64,000 bases of DNA from Microbulbifer pacificus (GCF_002959965.1 NZ_PREV01000027.1:806001-870000), one strand, 5' to 3'; numbered from the stretch's first letter, positions 1-7,934 are shown. The notes: a model not told the origin generated them from the letters alone. Numbers and translations: made by a program.

Positions 1-269
1 GCGGCTGCGGGGTCCAGCCGTTTGCTCAGGTCATTCACCAGTTCCAGCAGTTGGTTCTGGATTTTGAGTGTCTGCTCCAGGGATTTTTCCAGCTGTTGTA
101 CCCGCGCGGTCAGATCGCCCCTGGGTTGGGAGGATTTGGCGCTGTCGGAGAAGAGTGTCTCGCGAATGGTGGATGCCGCGGGATTGTCCGGATTGGTCCA
201 GTGGGCCACTGCGGCACCGACAAGAAGCAGGGAAATCGCCAGCGGAATGGCGTGTCTGTGCAGGTTCAT
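1..269 (-). CDS. Hypothetical membrane-anchored coiled-coil protein, C-terminus cut by window edge
   Basis: Reading from an ATG at 269 towards position 1 there is an uninterrupted frame of 89 codons that leaves the window. Residues 1-24 form a short basic start followed by a hydrophobic stretch (PLAISLLLVGAAVA), so it is a signal peptide or single membrane anchor. Residues 52-89 are heptad-like (QQLEKSLEQTLKIQNQLLEL), which suggests a coiled coil. It starts 37 bases after the stop of the TPM-domain gene upstream, so it is probably the last or a later member of the lemA operon. I do not recognise the family; the missing C-terminus may hold the informative domain. Confidence 0.6.
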   Translation of the reverse strand, partial: MNLHRHAIPLAISLLLVGAAVAHWTNPDNPAASTIRETLFSDSAKSSQPRGDLTARVQQLEKSLEQTLKIQNQLLELVNDLSKRLDPAA

Positions 270-306
270 GGAATCACCAAGTCACTTCAGAGGCGGTATT
301 GGCCAA

Positions 307-915
307 TTATAGAAGTACCAGGTGGTTGGGCAGTTCGTTCTTGACGACAGTGGCGGGTGCGGCCTCCTCCAGAAGGCGACCGCATTTTTCCACGCAGTGA
401 ACGAATGCCTCGCCGGTTTTTCCTTTTTTCACCTCGCGGATGAAGTTCTCGACGATTTCCTGCCAGCTCTCATTGGTGATCTGCTCCGCCAGGCCGCGGT
501 CGGCAAGAATCTCGACATAGTGCTCCGACTGTGAGACGAAGATCAGCAGGCCCAGTCGGTCTTTGGTGCTGTGCAGCTCGTGTTCAAGAAACTGGCGGCG
601 GGCTAGATTGGACGCGCGCCAGTACTTCACTTTCTTTGGGATGAGCAGCATGGTCAGCGGTCGCCAGCGGAACAGGATTGCGAGCATGATGAACAGGACC
701 CACTGCAGGGTGAAGGCCTGTTGGTATTCGATCCACCAGGGCAGGAACTGCATCAGTGGTGCCAGCAGCAGGGCGAGAAAGGCCGCCCACAGGGTGGAAA
801 TGTACAGGTAGTTGTCGGCGCGGCGGGCGAGCACCGTTACCAGCTCCGCGTCGGTGCGCGATTCCACATCCTTGATCGTGTCGGCGACTTTGCGCCGCTC
901 GCTTGCATTCAGCAT
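307..915 (-). CDS. TPM-domain membrane protein
   Basis: A 202-residue protein related to the TPM domain (YgcG/TPM_phosphatase family). The N-terminal TDAELVTVLARR (about 20-31) matches the start of the TPM fold. Two hydrophobic segments follow (about 40-62 and 68-93), and the C-terminal half (about 115-185, with DRLGLLIFVSQSEHYVEILAD) carries the rest of the fold. The domain is therefore split around a membrane hairpin. It is the second of two adjacent TPM genes downstream of lemA, with 45 bases between them. TPM proteins of this arrangement are commonly found beside lemA; their biochemical role in bacteria is not settled, and phosphatase activity is known mainly for the plant TLP18.3 relative. 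Confidence 0.85.
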   Translation of the reverse strand: MLNASERRKVADTIKDVESRTDAELVTVLARRADNYLYISTLWAAFLALLLAPLMQFLPWWIEYQQAFTLQWVLFIMLAILFRWRPLTMLLIPKKVKYWRASNLARRQFLEHELHSTKDRLGLLIFVSQSEHYVEILADRGLAEQITNESWQEIVENFIREVKKGKTGEAFVHCVEKCGRLLEEAAPATVVKNELPNHLVLL

Positions 916-960
916 GTTGGTTTTCCGTTGTCCGCCAAATCCACTTTCGGTACAGGGTGT

Positions 961-1713
961 TTACCAGCCACCGGAAGCTCCTCCACCGCCGAAGCCGCCG
1001 CCCCCGCCGCCGAATCCACCGCCAAAGCCTCCGCCGCTATAACCGCCGCCGAATCCACCTCCACCGTAGTAGCCGCCGTAACGGCCGCGACGATAGTTGC
1101 TGCCGCCTGAGGGGGAGCCGAGTACTGAAGAGCCGAAAATCTGCAGCATGATGAACAACAGGAAAATCCCCACCAGTAGCGCCAGCTGCCGGTCGCGGTT
1201 GGACTCTGTGGGTTCGGGAACATACTCGTTTTTGATCGCGGCAATGATGGAGTCAACGCCGTTCACCACGCCGGCGTCGAAGTTGCCCTGGCGAAAATAG
1301 GGCAGGATCTTGGTGTGGATGATATTGGCGGAAAGTGCATCGGTGAGGGCGCCTTCGAGACCGTAACCGACTTCAATACGCACCTGTCGGTCACTGGGGG
1401 CAACAATCAGCAGGACGCCATTGTCCTTCCCTTTCTGACCGATTTTCCAGTGTCGTCCCAGCTGGTAGCCGTACTCCTCGATGGTGAGCCCCTGCAGGTC
1501 GGGCAGGGTGACCACCACGATCTGGTTGCTGGTTTCCTTCTCGTGCTGTTGCAGAATTTCCGTGAGCTGGTAGCGGGTGCTCTGGTTCAACAGGTTGGCA
1601 TTGTCCACCACCCGCCCACTGAGGCTGGGGAATTTCACGTCCGCTGCGGCAAGCCCGGCCCCAAACAGGGCCGGGAGCAGGAGAAGCAGCAGGGCGATCC
1701 GCCGGATCGTCAT
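961..1713 (-). CDS. TPM-domain exported protein with glycine-rich tail (YgcG family)
   Basis: 250 residues. A clear signal peptide (residues 1-24, a leucine run then ALFGAGLAAA) is followed by a TPM domain at about 28-155 (LSGRVVDNANLL at its start, VRIEVGYGLEGALTDA near its end). A membrane segment lies at about 177-197 (LALLVGIFLLFIMLQIFG), and the tail from 198 to the end is almost only glycine with scattered Phe and Tyr (FGGGFGGGGGGFGGGG). This is the YgcG layout: an extracytoplasmic TPM domain anchored by one helix, with a low-complexity tail. It lies 39 bases after lemA and 45 before the second TPM gene, so co-transcription is likely. Function is unproven in the family. Confidence 0.9.
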   Translation of the reverse strand: MTIRRIALLLLLLPALFGAGLAAADVKFPSLSGRVVDNANLLNQSTRYQLTEILQQHEKETSNQIVVVTLPDLQGLTIEEYGYQLGRHWKIGQKGKDNGVLLIVAPSDRQVRIEVGYGLEGALTDALSANIIHTKILPYFRQGNFDAGVVNGVDSIIAAIKNEYVPEPTESNRDRQLALLVGIFLLFIMLQIFGSSVLGSPSGGSNYRRGRYGGYYGGGGFGGGYSGGGFGGGFGGGGGGFGGGGASGGW

Positions 1714-1752
1714 TCAGGACTCCGCTGTTACAGTGACATACAGTGGCGACGC

Positions 1753-2391
1753 TTACTGGAAGTCGACTTCGGGTGCCTTGTCCGCGTTTTCCGACGTGGC
1801 CTCGAACGTGTCGCGAATGGGCATGTCGCTATACATGATGGTGTGCCAGATACGGCCGGGGAAGGTGCGAATCTCGCGGTTGTAGCGCTCCACCGCGGCG
1901 ATATAATCCCGCCGGGCCACGCTGATGCGGTTTTCGGTGCCTTCCAGCTGGGATTGCAGAGCGAGGAAGTTCTGGTTCGCCTTGAGGTCCGGGTAGCGCT
2001 CGACCACCACCATCAGGCGGGAGAGGGCGCTGCTGAGCTGGGCCTGGGCTGCTTCGAACTGCTTCAGTTTCTCGGGGTCGTTGATGATGCCGGAGTCTAC
2101 CTGCATGGAATTGACCTTGGCGCGCGCTTCGGTGACCGCTTCCAGGGTTTCCCGTTCGTGGGCGGCATAGGCCTTAACGGTCTTCACCAGGTTGGGAATC
2201 AGGTCCGCGCGGCGCTGGTACTGGTTCTGTACCTGGGCCCAGGTGGCCTTCACATTCTCGTCGTAGGTGGGGATGTTGTTGATGCCGCAGCCCGTCAGGC
2301 CAAACGCCAGTAGTGAAAGCAACAGGGTTTGCCAGAAACGCCGTTGCGGGAAATCTAGTTTGCCCGTGAGTGCTGTGTTCATTCCGTTCAT
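1753..2391 (-). CDS. lemA: LemA family lipoprotein
   Basis: A LemA-family protein of 212 residues if the ATG at 2391 is used; the ATG at 2382 and a TTG at 2415 are alternatives. The N-terminal hydrophobic segment ends in a lipobox (LTGC), so it is probably lipidated and membrane anchored. The family core follows: YDENVKATWAQVQNQYQRR, then DLIPNLVKTVKAYAAHE, and a long helical region up to AVERYNREIRTFPG near the C-terminus, the usual LemA end motif. It is the first gene of the minus-strand lemA-TPM-TPM cluster and is divergent from yaeQ across an 87-base gap that must hold promoters for both. Confidence 0.92.
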   Translation of the reverse strand: MNGMNTALTGKLDFPQRRFWQTLLLSLLAFGLTGCGINNIPTYDENVKATWAQVQNQYQRRADLIPNLVKTVKAYAAHERETLEAVTEARAKVNSMQVDSGIINDPEKLKQFEAAQAQLSSALSRLMVVVERYPDLKANQNFLALQSQLEGTENRISVARRDYIAAVERYNREIRTFPGRIWHTIMYSDMPIRDTFEATSENADKAPEVDFQ

Positions 2392-2478
2392 CCATGTTGG
2401 TTCCGAACAAGACAATAATAGACTCCCAAAAGCCGATGTCCGGCAACTACCGGCAGGCGACCGATTCAGAGAGTAGTA

Positions 2479-3015
2479 ATGGCATTAAAAGCGACGATAT
2501 TCAAAGCCCGCGTGCAGATCGCGGATATGGACCGGGATTATTACGCGGAACACCTGTTGACCCTGGCGCGCCACCCGTCGGAGACCGATGGGCGGATGAT
2601 GATCCGGTTGCTGGCCTTTGCCCACAATGCCAGTGAGCAGCTGGAATTCACCCGCGGCCTTTCCAGCGACGACGAACCGGATTTGTGGCAGCACAGCCTG
2701 AGCGGCGAAATAGAGACCTGGATTGAAGTGGGCGTGCCCGCGGAAGATCGTATTCGCAAGGCCTGTGGTCGCGCGCGTAAGGTCACTGTCTACGCCTATG
2801 GGCAACGTACCGCGTCGGTGTGGTGGCAGAAGATGGAATCTATCAGTGCGCGTTTCGACAATCTGGAGATTTTCTATCTGCCCGCAGACAGTTGCGTACA
2901 ACTTGCGGCGATGGCTGAGCGTACCATGGATCTGTCAGTCACCATCCAGGACGGGCACCTGTGGTTCGCCAGTAATGACAACAACATTGAAGTCCTGCCT
3001 GAGCGCTGGAAATAA
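2479..3015 (+). CDS. yaeQ: YaeQ family protein
   Basis: 178 residues, the usual YaeQ length. The family landmarks are visible: ALKATIFKARVQIADMDR at the N-terminus, LARHPSETDGRMMIRLLAFA at about 29-48, and the C-terminal ATIQDG-type ending. YaeQ has a PD-(D/E)XK nuclease-like fold and was first described as suppressing loss of the elongation factor RfaH in E. coli; its real activity is unknown. The ATG at 2479 follows a purine-rich GAGAGTAG. It is transcribed away from lemA and stands 51 bases before yajQ. Confidence 0.93.
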   Translation: MALKATIFKARVQIADMDRDYYAEHLLTLARHPSETDGRMMIRLLAFAHNASEQLEFTRGLSSDDEPDLWQHSLSGEIETWIEVGVPAEDRIRKACGRARKVTVYAYGQRTASVWWQKMESISARFDNLEIFYLPADSCVQLAAMAERTMDLSVTIQDGHLWFASNDNNIEVLPERWK

Positions 3016-3066
3016 CGTTTTATATGGCCCGCATGGTGTGCGGGCGAGATTAAGGGAGCCTCAACT

Positions 3067-3549
3067 ATGCCGTCATTCGATATCGTTTCCGAAGTGGATA
3101 AACATCAACTGACCAACGCCGTGGATCAGGTCAATCGGACCATCACCACCCGCTATGATTTCAAAGGCGTGGATGCGGAAGTGGAGCGCAGTGAGTTTGT
3201 CCTGACTCTGCGCGCCGATTCCGAGATGCAGATCGGTCAGATGGAAGACCTGGTGCGCCAGGCGTTGATCAAGTGCAGTATCGACCCACTGGTAATGGAT
3301 GTTGGCGAGCCGACGCAGTCCGGCAAGCAGGTGAAGCTGGAAATCAAACTGAAAAATGGTCTCGACAAAGAGTTGTCAAAAAAGATCGTTAAGATCATCA
3401 AGGACGAAAAACTCAAGGTGCAGGCCGCGATTCAGGGTGACGCCGTGCGGGTTACCGGCAAGAAGCGCGATGACCTGCAGCAGGTGATTGCCATGTTGCG
3501 GAGTAAAGAGCTGGAGCAACCTCTGCAGTTCGAAAACTTCCGCGATTGA
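3067..3549 (+). CDS. yajQ: YajQ family nucleotide-binding protein
   Basis: 160 residues, full length for YajQ. It opens with MPSFDIVSEVDKHQLTNAVD and carries TTRYDFKGVDAEVERS at about 28-43, both family signatures, and ends IAMLRSKELEQPLQFENFRD. The fold is two ferredoxin-like halves. Members bind RNA or tRNA, and the Xanthomonas and Pseudomonas relatives bind cyclic di-GMP and help transcription factors. A good ribosome-binding site (AAGGGAGCC) precedes the ATG. It is likely co-transcribed with yaeQ. Confidence 0.95.
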   Translation: MPSFDIVSEVDKHQLTNAVDQVNRTITTRYDFKGVDAEVERSEFVLTLRADSEMQIGQMEDLVRQALIKCSIDPLVMDVGEPTQSGKQVKLEIKLKNGLDKELSKKIVKIIKDEKLKVQAAIQGDAVRVTGKKRDDLQQVIAMLRSKELEQPLQFENFRD

Positions 3550-3577
3550 GGTGATCCCATTTATACGGGAGAGGCCT

Positions 3578-4585
3578 TTGAAGTATTTATCCGAACGCTG
3601 GTTGTGTGTTGGCGCCGGCGCGCTGCTGGGTATGTGGACACCGCTGGCGTCGCTCGCCATTGCTGAACCGCATTCCGGGGTGCCAGTATCGCCGGCGACA
3701 CTCCTGAATGCCTGGTGGATCGACGGCAGTGAGGGGCTGGACATCTCCGGTTTGAGCTTCTGTGATGGCGAACTGCTGGCGGTTGCAGATAAAGTGTCGG
3801 AACAGATATTCCAGCTCTCACCCGAATCCGATCGGGATTCCGTCGCGCTCAAGACCAAAGCCGGTTTTACCCGGCCCTCTCTGCCGGATGATCAACCGGT
3901 GCCACTGAAAGCTCGTGCACTACATGTCGCAAGCCCATCTCTGAGCATGGATTTTGAGGGCATTACCTGTGACGCTGATGGCATCTATCTGCTGAGTGAG
4001 CGGTACAACCGTATTGCACGGCTCAACAGCATCGAAAGCCGGGGGGAGTGGCTGCCGGTGCGCTGGTCAGAATCGGCAAAAACGCGCGGCTTCTTGCGCG
4101 TGTTCAACGCCGAAAGTGAAGGCGTGGCCAAGATCGGCGATGATTTCTGGGTGGCGCTGGAGCGCGATCCGCGCGGACTGCTCAAACTGCACGCGGGCGA
4201 TCAGGAAGGGCGAGATTTTCGCGTCGTGCCGGAGGTGAAAGGGCTTGATTTCCGTGGCCGCTCGGAAGATATCGCCGGACTTGCGGCGTATGACGGTGCG
4301 CTGTTTACCCTGGAGCGCAATGCGTTCGCAGTGTGTCGCCGCAATGTAGAGAGTCTTCAGGCGGAATGGTGCATTCACTATCACGATGTCGAAGAGGGAT
4401 CGGAATTCGTTTATCTGGATACCCGATTTGGTAAGGGTGAAGGGCTTGCGGTTAACGAGCGGGGAATTTTCGTGGTACTGGATAACAATGGCATTGGTCG
4501 TGCTGCTGCACCGGAAGACACGCGAGGATTGCTGTTACACCTGGCTTTTCCCGAAGCGGAAATGGAAGGCGGTAACCGGATTTGA
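3578..4585 (+). CDS. Exported esterase-like (phytase-like) protein
   Basis: 335 residues from a TTG at 3578 that has GGGAGAGG just upstream. The frame is open further 5' into yajQ, but an earlier start would add nothing like a signal peptide. Residues 1-24 (VGAGALLGMWTPLASLAIA) form a signal peptide. The rest resembles the 'esterase-like activity of phytase' family, a beta-propeller: MDFEGITCDADGIYLLSER at about 125-143, FNAESEGVAKIGDDFWVALE at about 172-191, RSEDIAGLAAYDGALFTLER at about 227-246 and GKGEGLAVNERG near the end. These repeated GxEGxA phrases are typical of the propeller blades. Substrate is unknown. Its stop overlaps the TTG start of the next gene, so the two may be translationally coupled. 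Confidence 0.75.
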   Translation: MKYLSERWLCVGAGALLGMWTPLASLAIAEPHSGVPVSPATLLNAWWIDGSEGLDISGLSFCDGELLAVADKVSEQIFQLSPESDRDSVALKTKAGFTRPSLPDDQPVPLKARALHVASPSLSMDFEGITCDADGIYLLSERYNRIARLNSIESRGEWLPVRWSESAKTRGFLRVFNAESEGVAKIGDDFWVALERDPRGLLKLHAGDQEGRDFRVVPEVKGLDFRGRSEDIAGLAAYDGALFTLERNAFAVCRRNVESLQAEWCIHYHDVEEGSEFVYLDTRFGKGEGLAVNERGIFVVLDNNGIGRAAAPEDTRGLLLHLAFPEAEMEGGNRI

Positions 4586-5178
4586 CGGTGACAAAACTGG
4601 ACCTGCTGTTAAACGAGGTGCGCGCCTGCCGGCTGTGCGAAGCGCACTTGCCCCTCGGGCCGCACCCGGTCCTGAGTGCGGGACGCAGTGCCCGCCTGCT
4701 GATTATCGGCCAGGCGCCGGGTACCAGGGTACATGCCACGGGTATTCCGTGGAATGACCCCTCTGGTGATCGCCTGCGAGACTGGCTGCAGATAGACCGG
4801 GAAATTTTCTACGACGAATCCCGTATTGCCATCATGCCCATGGGCTTCTGCTATCCCGGGCGCGGCAAGGGCGGCGACCTGCCGCCACGCCCCGAGTGCG
4901 CGCCGACCTGGCATGCCCGTTTGCTTGCGGAAATGCCAAATATCCAGCTTACCCTGCTCATTGGTCAGTACGCCCAGCGCTACTATCTGCCCCGCCCTCT
5001 CTTTTCAAAGCGGGGCAGCATTAGCGAAAATGTTCACCACTTCGCCGATGCGCTACCACATGGCTTCTTTCCGTTGCCACACCCGAGCCCGAGGAACACC
5101 CTGTGGCTGAAACGCCGCCCGTGGTTTGATGAGCACGTGGTGCCGGCACTGCGCCAACGGGTTCACTCGATTTTGTAG
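4582..5178 (+). CDS. Uracil-DNA glycosylase superfamily protein with probable Fe-S cluster
   Basis: 198 residues. The N-terminal CRLC at about 14-17 and a later pair, the Cys of GFCYPG and the Cys of PECAP, spaced 15 residues apart, match the four cysteine ligands of family 4/5 uracil-DNA glycosylases. Motif A reads IIGQAPG, where family 4 normally has GEAPG, followed by GIPWNDPSGDRL. The C-terminal motif is LPHPSPRN. So it is a member of the UDG superfamily with a Gln in place of the usual Glu; activity on uracil or another lesion cannot be told. The start is a TTG that overlaps the previous stop. It lies directly before ung. Confidence 0.8.
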   Translation: MTVTKLDLLLNEVRACRLCEAHLPLGPHPVLSAGRSARLLIIGQAPGTRVHATGIPWNDPSGDRLRDWLQIDREIFYDESRIAIMPMGFCYPGRGKGGDLPPRPECAPTWHARLLAEMPNIQLTLLIGQYAQRYYLPRPLFSKRGSISENVHHFADALPHGFFPLPHPSPRNTLWLKRRPWFDEHVVPALRQRVHSIL

Positions 5179-5207
5179 GAGCTTGCTTGCAAGCAAGCTC
5201 CTACAAA
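5172..5207. repeat. 36-bp perfect palindrome, REP-like, upstream of ung
   Basis: Positions 5172-5189 are the exact reverse complement of 5190-5207. The arms contain GTAGGAGC and GCTCCTAC, the hallmark ends of the palindromic REP elements common in Pseudomonas genomes. It begins inside the stop region of the UDG-like gene and ends 16 bases before the ung start. As RNA it would fold into a long hairpin with no T-tract, so it is more likely a dispersed repeat than a simple terminator. Confidence 0.85.
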
Positions 5208-5223
5208 TAACTTAGGAAAAAAT

Positions 5224-5946
5224 ATGCAGGTTTCCGACAAGATCAAGATTCACCCCAGCTGGCTCTCGGTGCTGGAGCCTGAATTCAGCAAACACTACAT
5301 GGCCGAGTTGCGTCAGTTTCTGCAGCAGGAAAAACAGGCGGGCAAGAGAATCTTTCCCCCGGGTGGGCAGATCTTCAATGCCTTCAATTCCACGCCGTTT
5401 GATCAGGTGAAGGTGGTCATTCTCGGTCAGGACCCATACCACGGTGCCGGGCAGGCGCACGGCCTGTGTTTTTCCGTGATGCCCGGCGTGCGTATTCCCC
5501 CCTCGTTGCAGAATATCTACAAGGAACTGCACTCGGATCTGGGCATTGTGCCGCCCAATCACGGCTGCCTGCAGCCGTGGGCGGAGCAGGGCGTGCTGTT
5601 GTTGAATGCCACGCTCACGGTGGAGGAGAGTAAAGCCGGAGCGCATCAGGGGCGCGGTTGGGAGCAGTTTACCGATGCCGCAGTACACGCGCTGGCAGAG
5701 CGGCGGGAGGGGCTGGTGTTCGTACTGTGGGGTAGTTACGCCCAGAAAAAGGGAAGTTTCATCGATCGCCGCAAGCACCTGGTGCTGCGGGGACCGCATC
5801 CCTCGCCGCTGTCGGCGCACCGCGGATTTTTCGGCACCAGGCCGTTTTCGCAGGCAAATGCCTACTTGCAGCAGCGTGGAGAGGCGCCCATCGACTGGGC
5901 GCTGCCTGCGGTATCCGAATTGCACCGGGTCGCGGTAGAGATTTGA
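5224..5946 (+). CDS. ung: Uracil-DNA glycosylase (family 1)
   Basis: Removes uracil from DNA to start base-excision repair. 240 residues, close to the family length. The water-activating motif GQDPYHG is at 69-75 (catalytic D70), the uracil pocket residues are in [19 protein letters not shown], and the minor-groove loop [13 protein letters not shown] lies near residue 197. Everything needed for activity is present. ATG at 5224 follows TTAGGAAAAAAT. It sits alone between two REP-like palindromes after the UDG-superfamily gene. Confidence 0.98.
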   Translation: MQVSDKIKIHPSWLSVLEPEFSKHYMAELRQFLQQEKQAGKRIFPPGGQIFNAFNSTPFDQVKVVILGQDPYHGAGQAHGLCFSVMPGVRIPPSLQNIYKELHSDLGIVPPNHGCLQPWAEQGVLLLNATLTVEESKAGAHQGRGWEQFTDAAVHALAERREGLVFVLWGSYAQKKGSFIDRRKHLVLRGPHPSPLSAHRGFFGTRPFSQANAYLQQRGEAPIDWALPAVSELHRVAVEI

Positions 5947-5952
5947 TTGTTC

Positions 5953-5982
5953 TTGTAGGCGCCTGCAAGCAGGCTCCTACAA
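5953..5982. repeat. REP-like imperfect palindrome downstream of ung
   Basis: A second copy of the same kind of element. The arms TTGTAGG and CCTACAA close a stem around CGCCTGCAAGCAGGCT, with one mismatch besides the loop. It begins six bases after the ung stop and lies 16 bases before the stop of the converging ygfZ, where it may also help to end transcription. Confidence 0.8.
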
Positions 5983-5998
5983 TAGGCCTTGGCGGGGA

Positions 5999-7063
5999 TC
6001 AGGCCAGCGGATCGGCGTCCGCATCGTAAGGGAGTTCGAGCAACTCCAGTACACGGCCGTCGGCCAGTTGCAGGCTCTCGCCGTCGGCCACCTTGCTCTT
6101 GGTCAGTACCGCTAGCAATTCAATGTCATCACCTGTCATACAGGCTTGTACCAGGTTGCCGACACTTGACCCGCCTGCGGGAACAAAGATTTCTGCTCCG
6201 GGCTGCGGCAGCTCGCCACTGTCGATACGCGCACGGTACATGCGGCGTTTGGCAGCGCCGAGGTACTGCATGCGTGCTACCACTTCCTGCCCGGTGTAAC
6301 AGCCTTTCTTGAAGCTCACGCCGCCCAGCAGATGCAGGTTTACCATCTGCGGAATGAACATTTCGCTGCTGCTCAGGTAAACCTGCGGCAGCCCCGCTTC
6401 GATCACTTGTTGTTGCCAGACGTGGTAGCTGCCGGGTGCGGGGCCGCTGCCCGCGAGCTTTAGCCAAAGGTCCGCAGCCTGCTCCAGTGGCAGCTGTACC
6501 ACCACATTGCGCTCGCCGAAGCAGGCTGCAAGCGCGCGGTGGCCGTTATGATCGAAGCTGCGCAGTTGGCCGGGCACGAGATCCGTACTGCCGCCGTGGG
6601 ACAGGCTCAGGAGCTGGCTGGCAGCGGCGCTTGCATCGCGACCGCAGAGGGCGAGCCAGTGCTGGCTGTCGCTCACGTCTTCAAGCTGGGTTTTGAAAAA
6701 GACCGCATATTTCTTCAGGGTCGTGAGGGCTGTGCTCACCAGATCCCGTGGCATCAGCAGAACAAATTCGGTCTGTGAGATTTTCAGGGCGTGGAACGCA
6801 CTGATCATGCGACCCTTGGGGTTGCAGTGGCTGCCAAGGGTGAGGTGTTCGTCCGGCAGTTTTACCAGATCGCAGGTGAGCTGGCCCTGGAGGAATTTTT
6901 GGCTGTCGGGCCCGCTGACGGCGATGGCACCCATGGGGTTGAGGTCAATGAGTTGCAGTTCGGCACTGGAGGTGTCCCCATCTCGGGGGGGGAAGCCTGC
7001 CGCGCCATCCATCCACTGGGCGCCCTGGCTGCTGAGAAATTCCTGCCACTGCTGTTGATCCAT
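5999..7063 (-). CDS. ygfZ: YgfZ/GcvT family folate-binding protein
   Basis: 354 residues from the ATG at 7063; a TTG at 7132 would add 23 residues that do not look like the family. The signature KGCYTGQE followed by VVARMQYLG is present and intact, including the cysteine needed for function. The family folds like the T-protein of glycine cleavage, binds tetrahydrofolate and helps make or repair Fe-S clusters in enzymes such as MiaB and succinate dehydrogenase. Divergent from sdhE across 118 bases, which fits: SdhE assembles the flavin of the same dehydrogenase. Confidence 0.95.
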   Translation of the reverse strand: MDQQQWQEFLSSQGAQWMDGAAGFPPRDGDTSSAELQLIDLNPMGAIAVSGPDSQKFLQGQLTCDLVKLPDEHLTLGSHCNPKGRMISAFHALKISQTEFVLLMPRDLVSTALTTLKKYAVFFKTQLEDVSDSQHWLALCGRDASAAASQLLSLSHGGSTDLVPGQLRSFDHNGHRALAACFGERNVVVQLPLEQAADLWLKLAGSGPAPGSYHVWQQQVIEAGLPQVYLSSSEMFIPQMVNLHLLGGVSFKKGCYTGQEVVARMQYLGAAKRRMYRARIDSGELPQPGAEIFVPAGGSSVGNLVQACMTGDDIELLAVLTKSKVADGESLQLADGRVLELLELPYDADADPLA

Positions 7064-7115
7064 GCTGAATTCGCCTTCATCGACCGCTTGTTGAAGTGGT
7101 GCAGTATCTGGGGTT

Positions 7116-7145
7116 TTGCGGCGGGATTTCAACTACCGCTATACT
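7116..7145 (+). promoter_or_regulatory. Candidate sigma-70 promoter of sdhE-ygfX
   Basis: TTGCGG at 7116-7121 and TATACT at 7140-7145 are separated by 18 bases. The -10 box differs from TATAAT at one base. The site is 36 bases before the sdhE start in the ygfZ-sdhE divergent gap. Confidence 0.55.
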
Positions 7146-7181
7146 GCGCGCACTTTGCAACCGGCTATTGAGAAAAGAAGT

Positions 7182-7427
7182 ATGGATCGCAACCGCCTGT
7201 TTTGGGCCAGCCGTCGCGGCATGTTGGAGCTGGACCTGGTGCTGCTGCCGTTTCTGGAGAATGTCTACGAAACGCTGTCGGATGATGACAAGCAGCGCTA
7301 TATCCGCCTGTTGGACGAGCAGGATCAGGATCTGTTCGCCTGGTTCCTGCGCCGGGAAGATCCCGAAGACCCGGAGCTTCAGAAAATAGTGCAGATCATC
7401 CGTGACAACACCGGTCTGCAGGACTGA
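7182..7427 (+). CDS. sdhE: FAD assembly factor SdhE
   Basis: 81 residues, the normal SdhE size, starting at the ATG at 7182 with AGAAAAGAAG before it. The functional motif RRGMLELD is at about 11-18 (the RGxxE element), followed by FLENVYETLSDDDKQRY and a C-terminal acidic helix. SdhE helps attach FAD covalently to succinate dehydrogenase and fumarate reductase. Its last 26 bases overlap ygfX, the usual arrangement for this pair. Confidence 0.95.
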   Translation: MDRNRLFWASRRGMLELDLVLLPFLENVYETLSDDDKQRYIRLLDEQDQDLFAWFLRREDPEDPELQKIVQIIRDNTGLQD

Positions 7428-7911
7428 TTCCACTCTGTCTTCCTCTCGCGAGGCTGCGATTCCGCTGGACGGAGTCTCCGGGGATTGCACAGGTGCCCGC
7501 GCTGAACGCAGTGCCCGGCTTGCCTGTGATTTCTCGTCTTCGCTCCTGCTGCGGAGTCTGCTTGGACTGGCAGCCGTTCAATCTTCAATCCTGCTCGTTC
7601 TTTCCCGGCTGCCATGGCTGGCGATAGGGTTTGCATTGCCCGTAATTGCCGTATTTACCTGGTGGGAGTGGCGTCGTCTCGATCGGTCGGTGGGGCGTTT
7701 ATCGACCGCGGAAAGGCGCTGGTACTGGCAGGTGAAGGGCGGCGCAAAGCGTGAATTTCACTTTCGCGGTGAGCTGACGCTTTGGGGTTGGCTGGTGGTG
7801 ATCAATGCCCGCGATCTGGAGGGGCGCCGGCTGCGGCTGGTTCTCAGTAGCGACGCGACCAGTGCCGACGACTGGCGCCGGTTACTGGTGGCGTTGCGCT
7901 ACTCCCGATAA
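7402..7911 (+). CDS. ygfX: YgfX (CptA) family membrane protein
   Basis: 169 residues from a GTG at 7402 inside the end of sdhE. Two membrane segments lie at about 48-84 (LLGLAAVQSSILLVLSRL, then LAIGFALPVIAVFTWWEW), followed by a soluble C-terminal domain with WYWQVKGGAKREFHFRG and DWRRLLVALRYSR at the end. This is the YgfX layout; the E. coli protein was described as an inner-membrane toxin affecting FtsZ and MreB, with SdhE proposed as its partner. The N-terminal 45 residues are not hydrophobic and may be overextended. Confidence 0.8.
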   Translation: MTTPVCRTDSTLSSSREAAIPLDGVSGDCTGARAERSARLACDFSSSLLLRSLLGLAAVQSSILLVLSRLPWLAIGFALPVIAVFTWWEWRRLDRSVGRLSTAERRWYWQVKGGAKREFHFRGELTLWGWLVVINARDLEGRRLRLVLSSDATSADDWRRLLVALRYSR

Positions 7912-7934
7912 GTTCACGCGAAATTTCCGTCTGT

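Noticed and set aside
1315..2313. 332-codon plus-strand frame
   Set aside because: Lies antisense to the TPM and lemA genes, which have clear family motifs; composition is that of a high-GC shadow.
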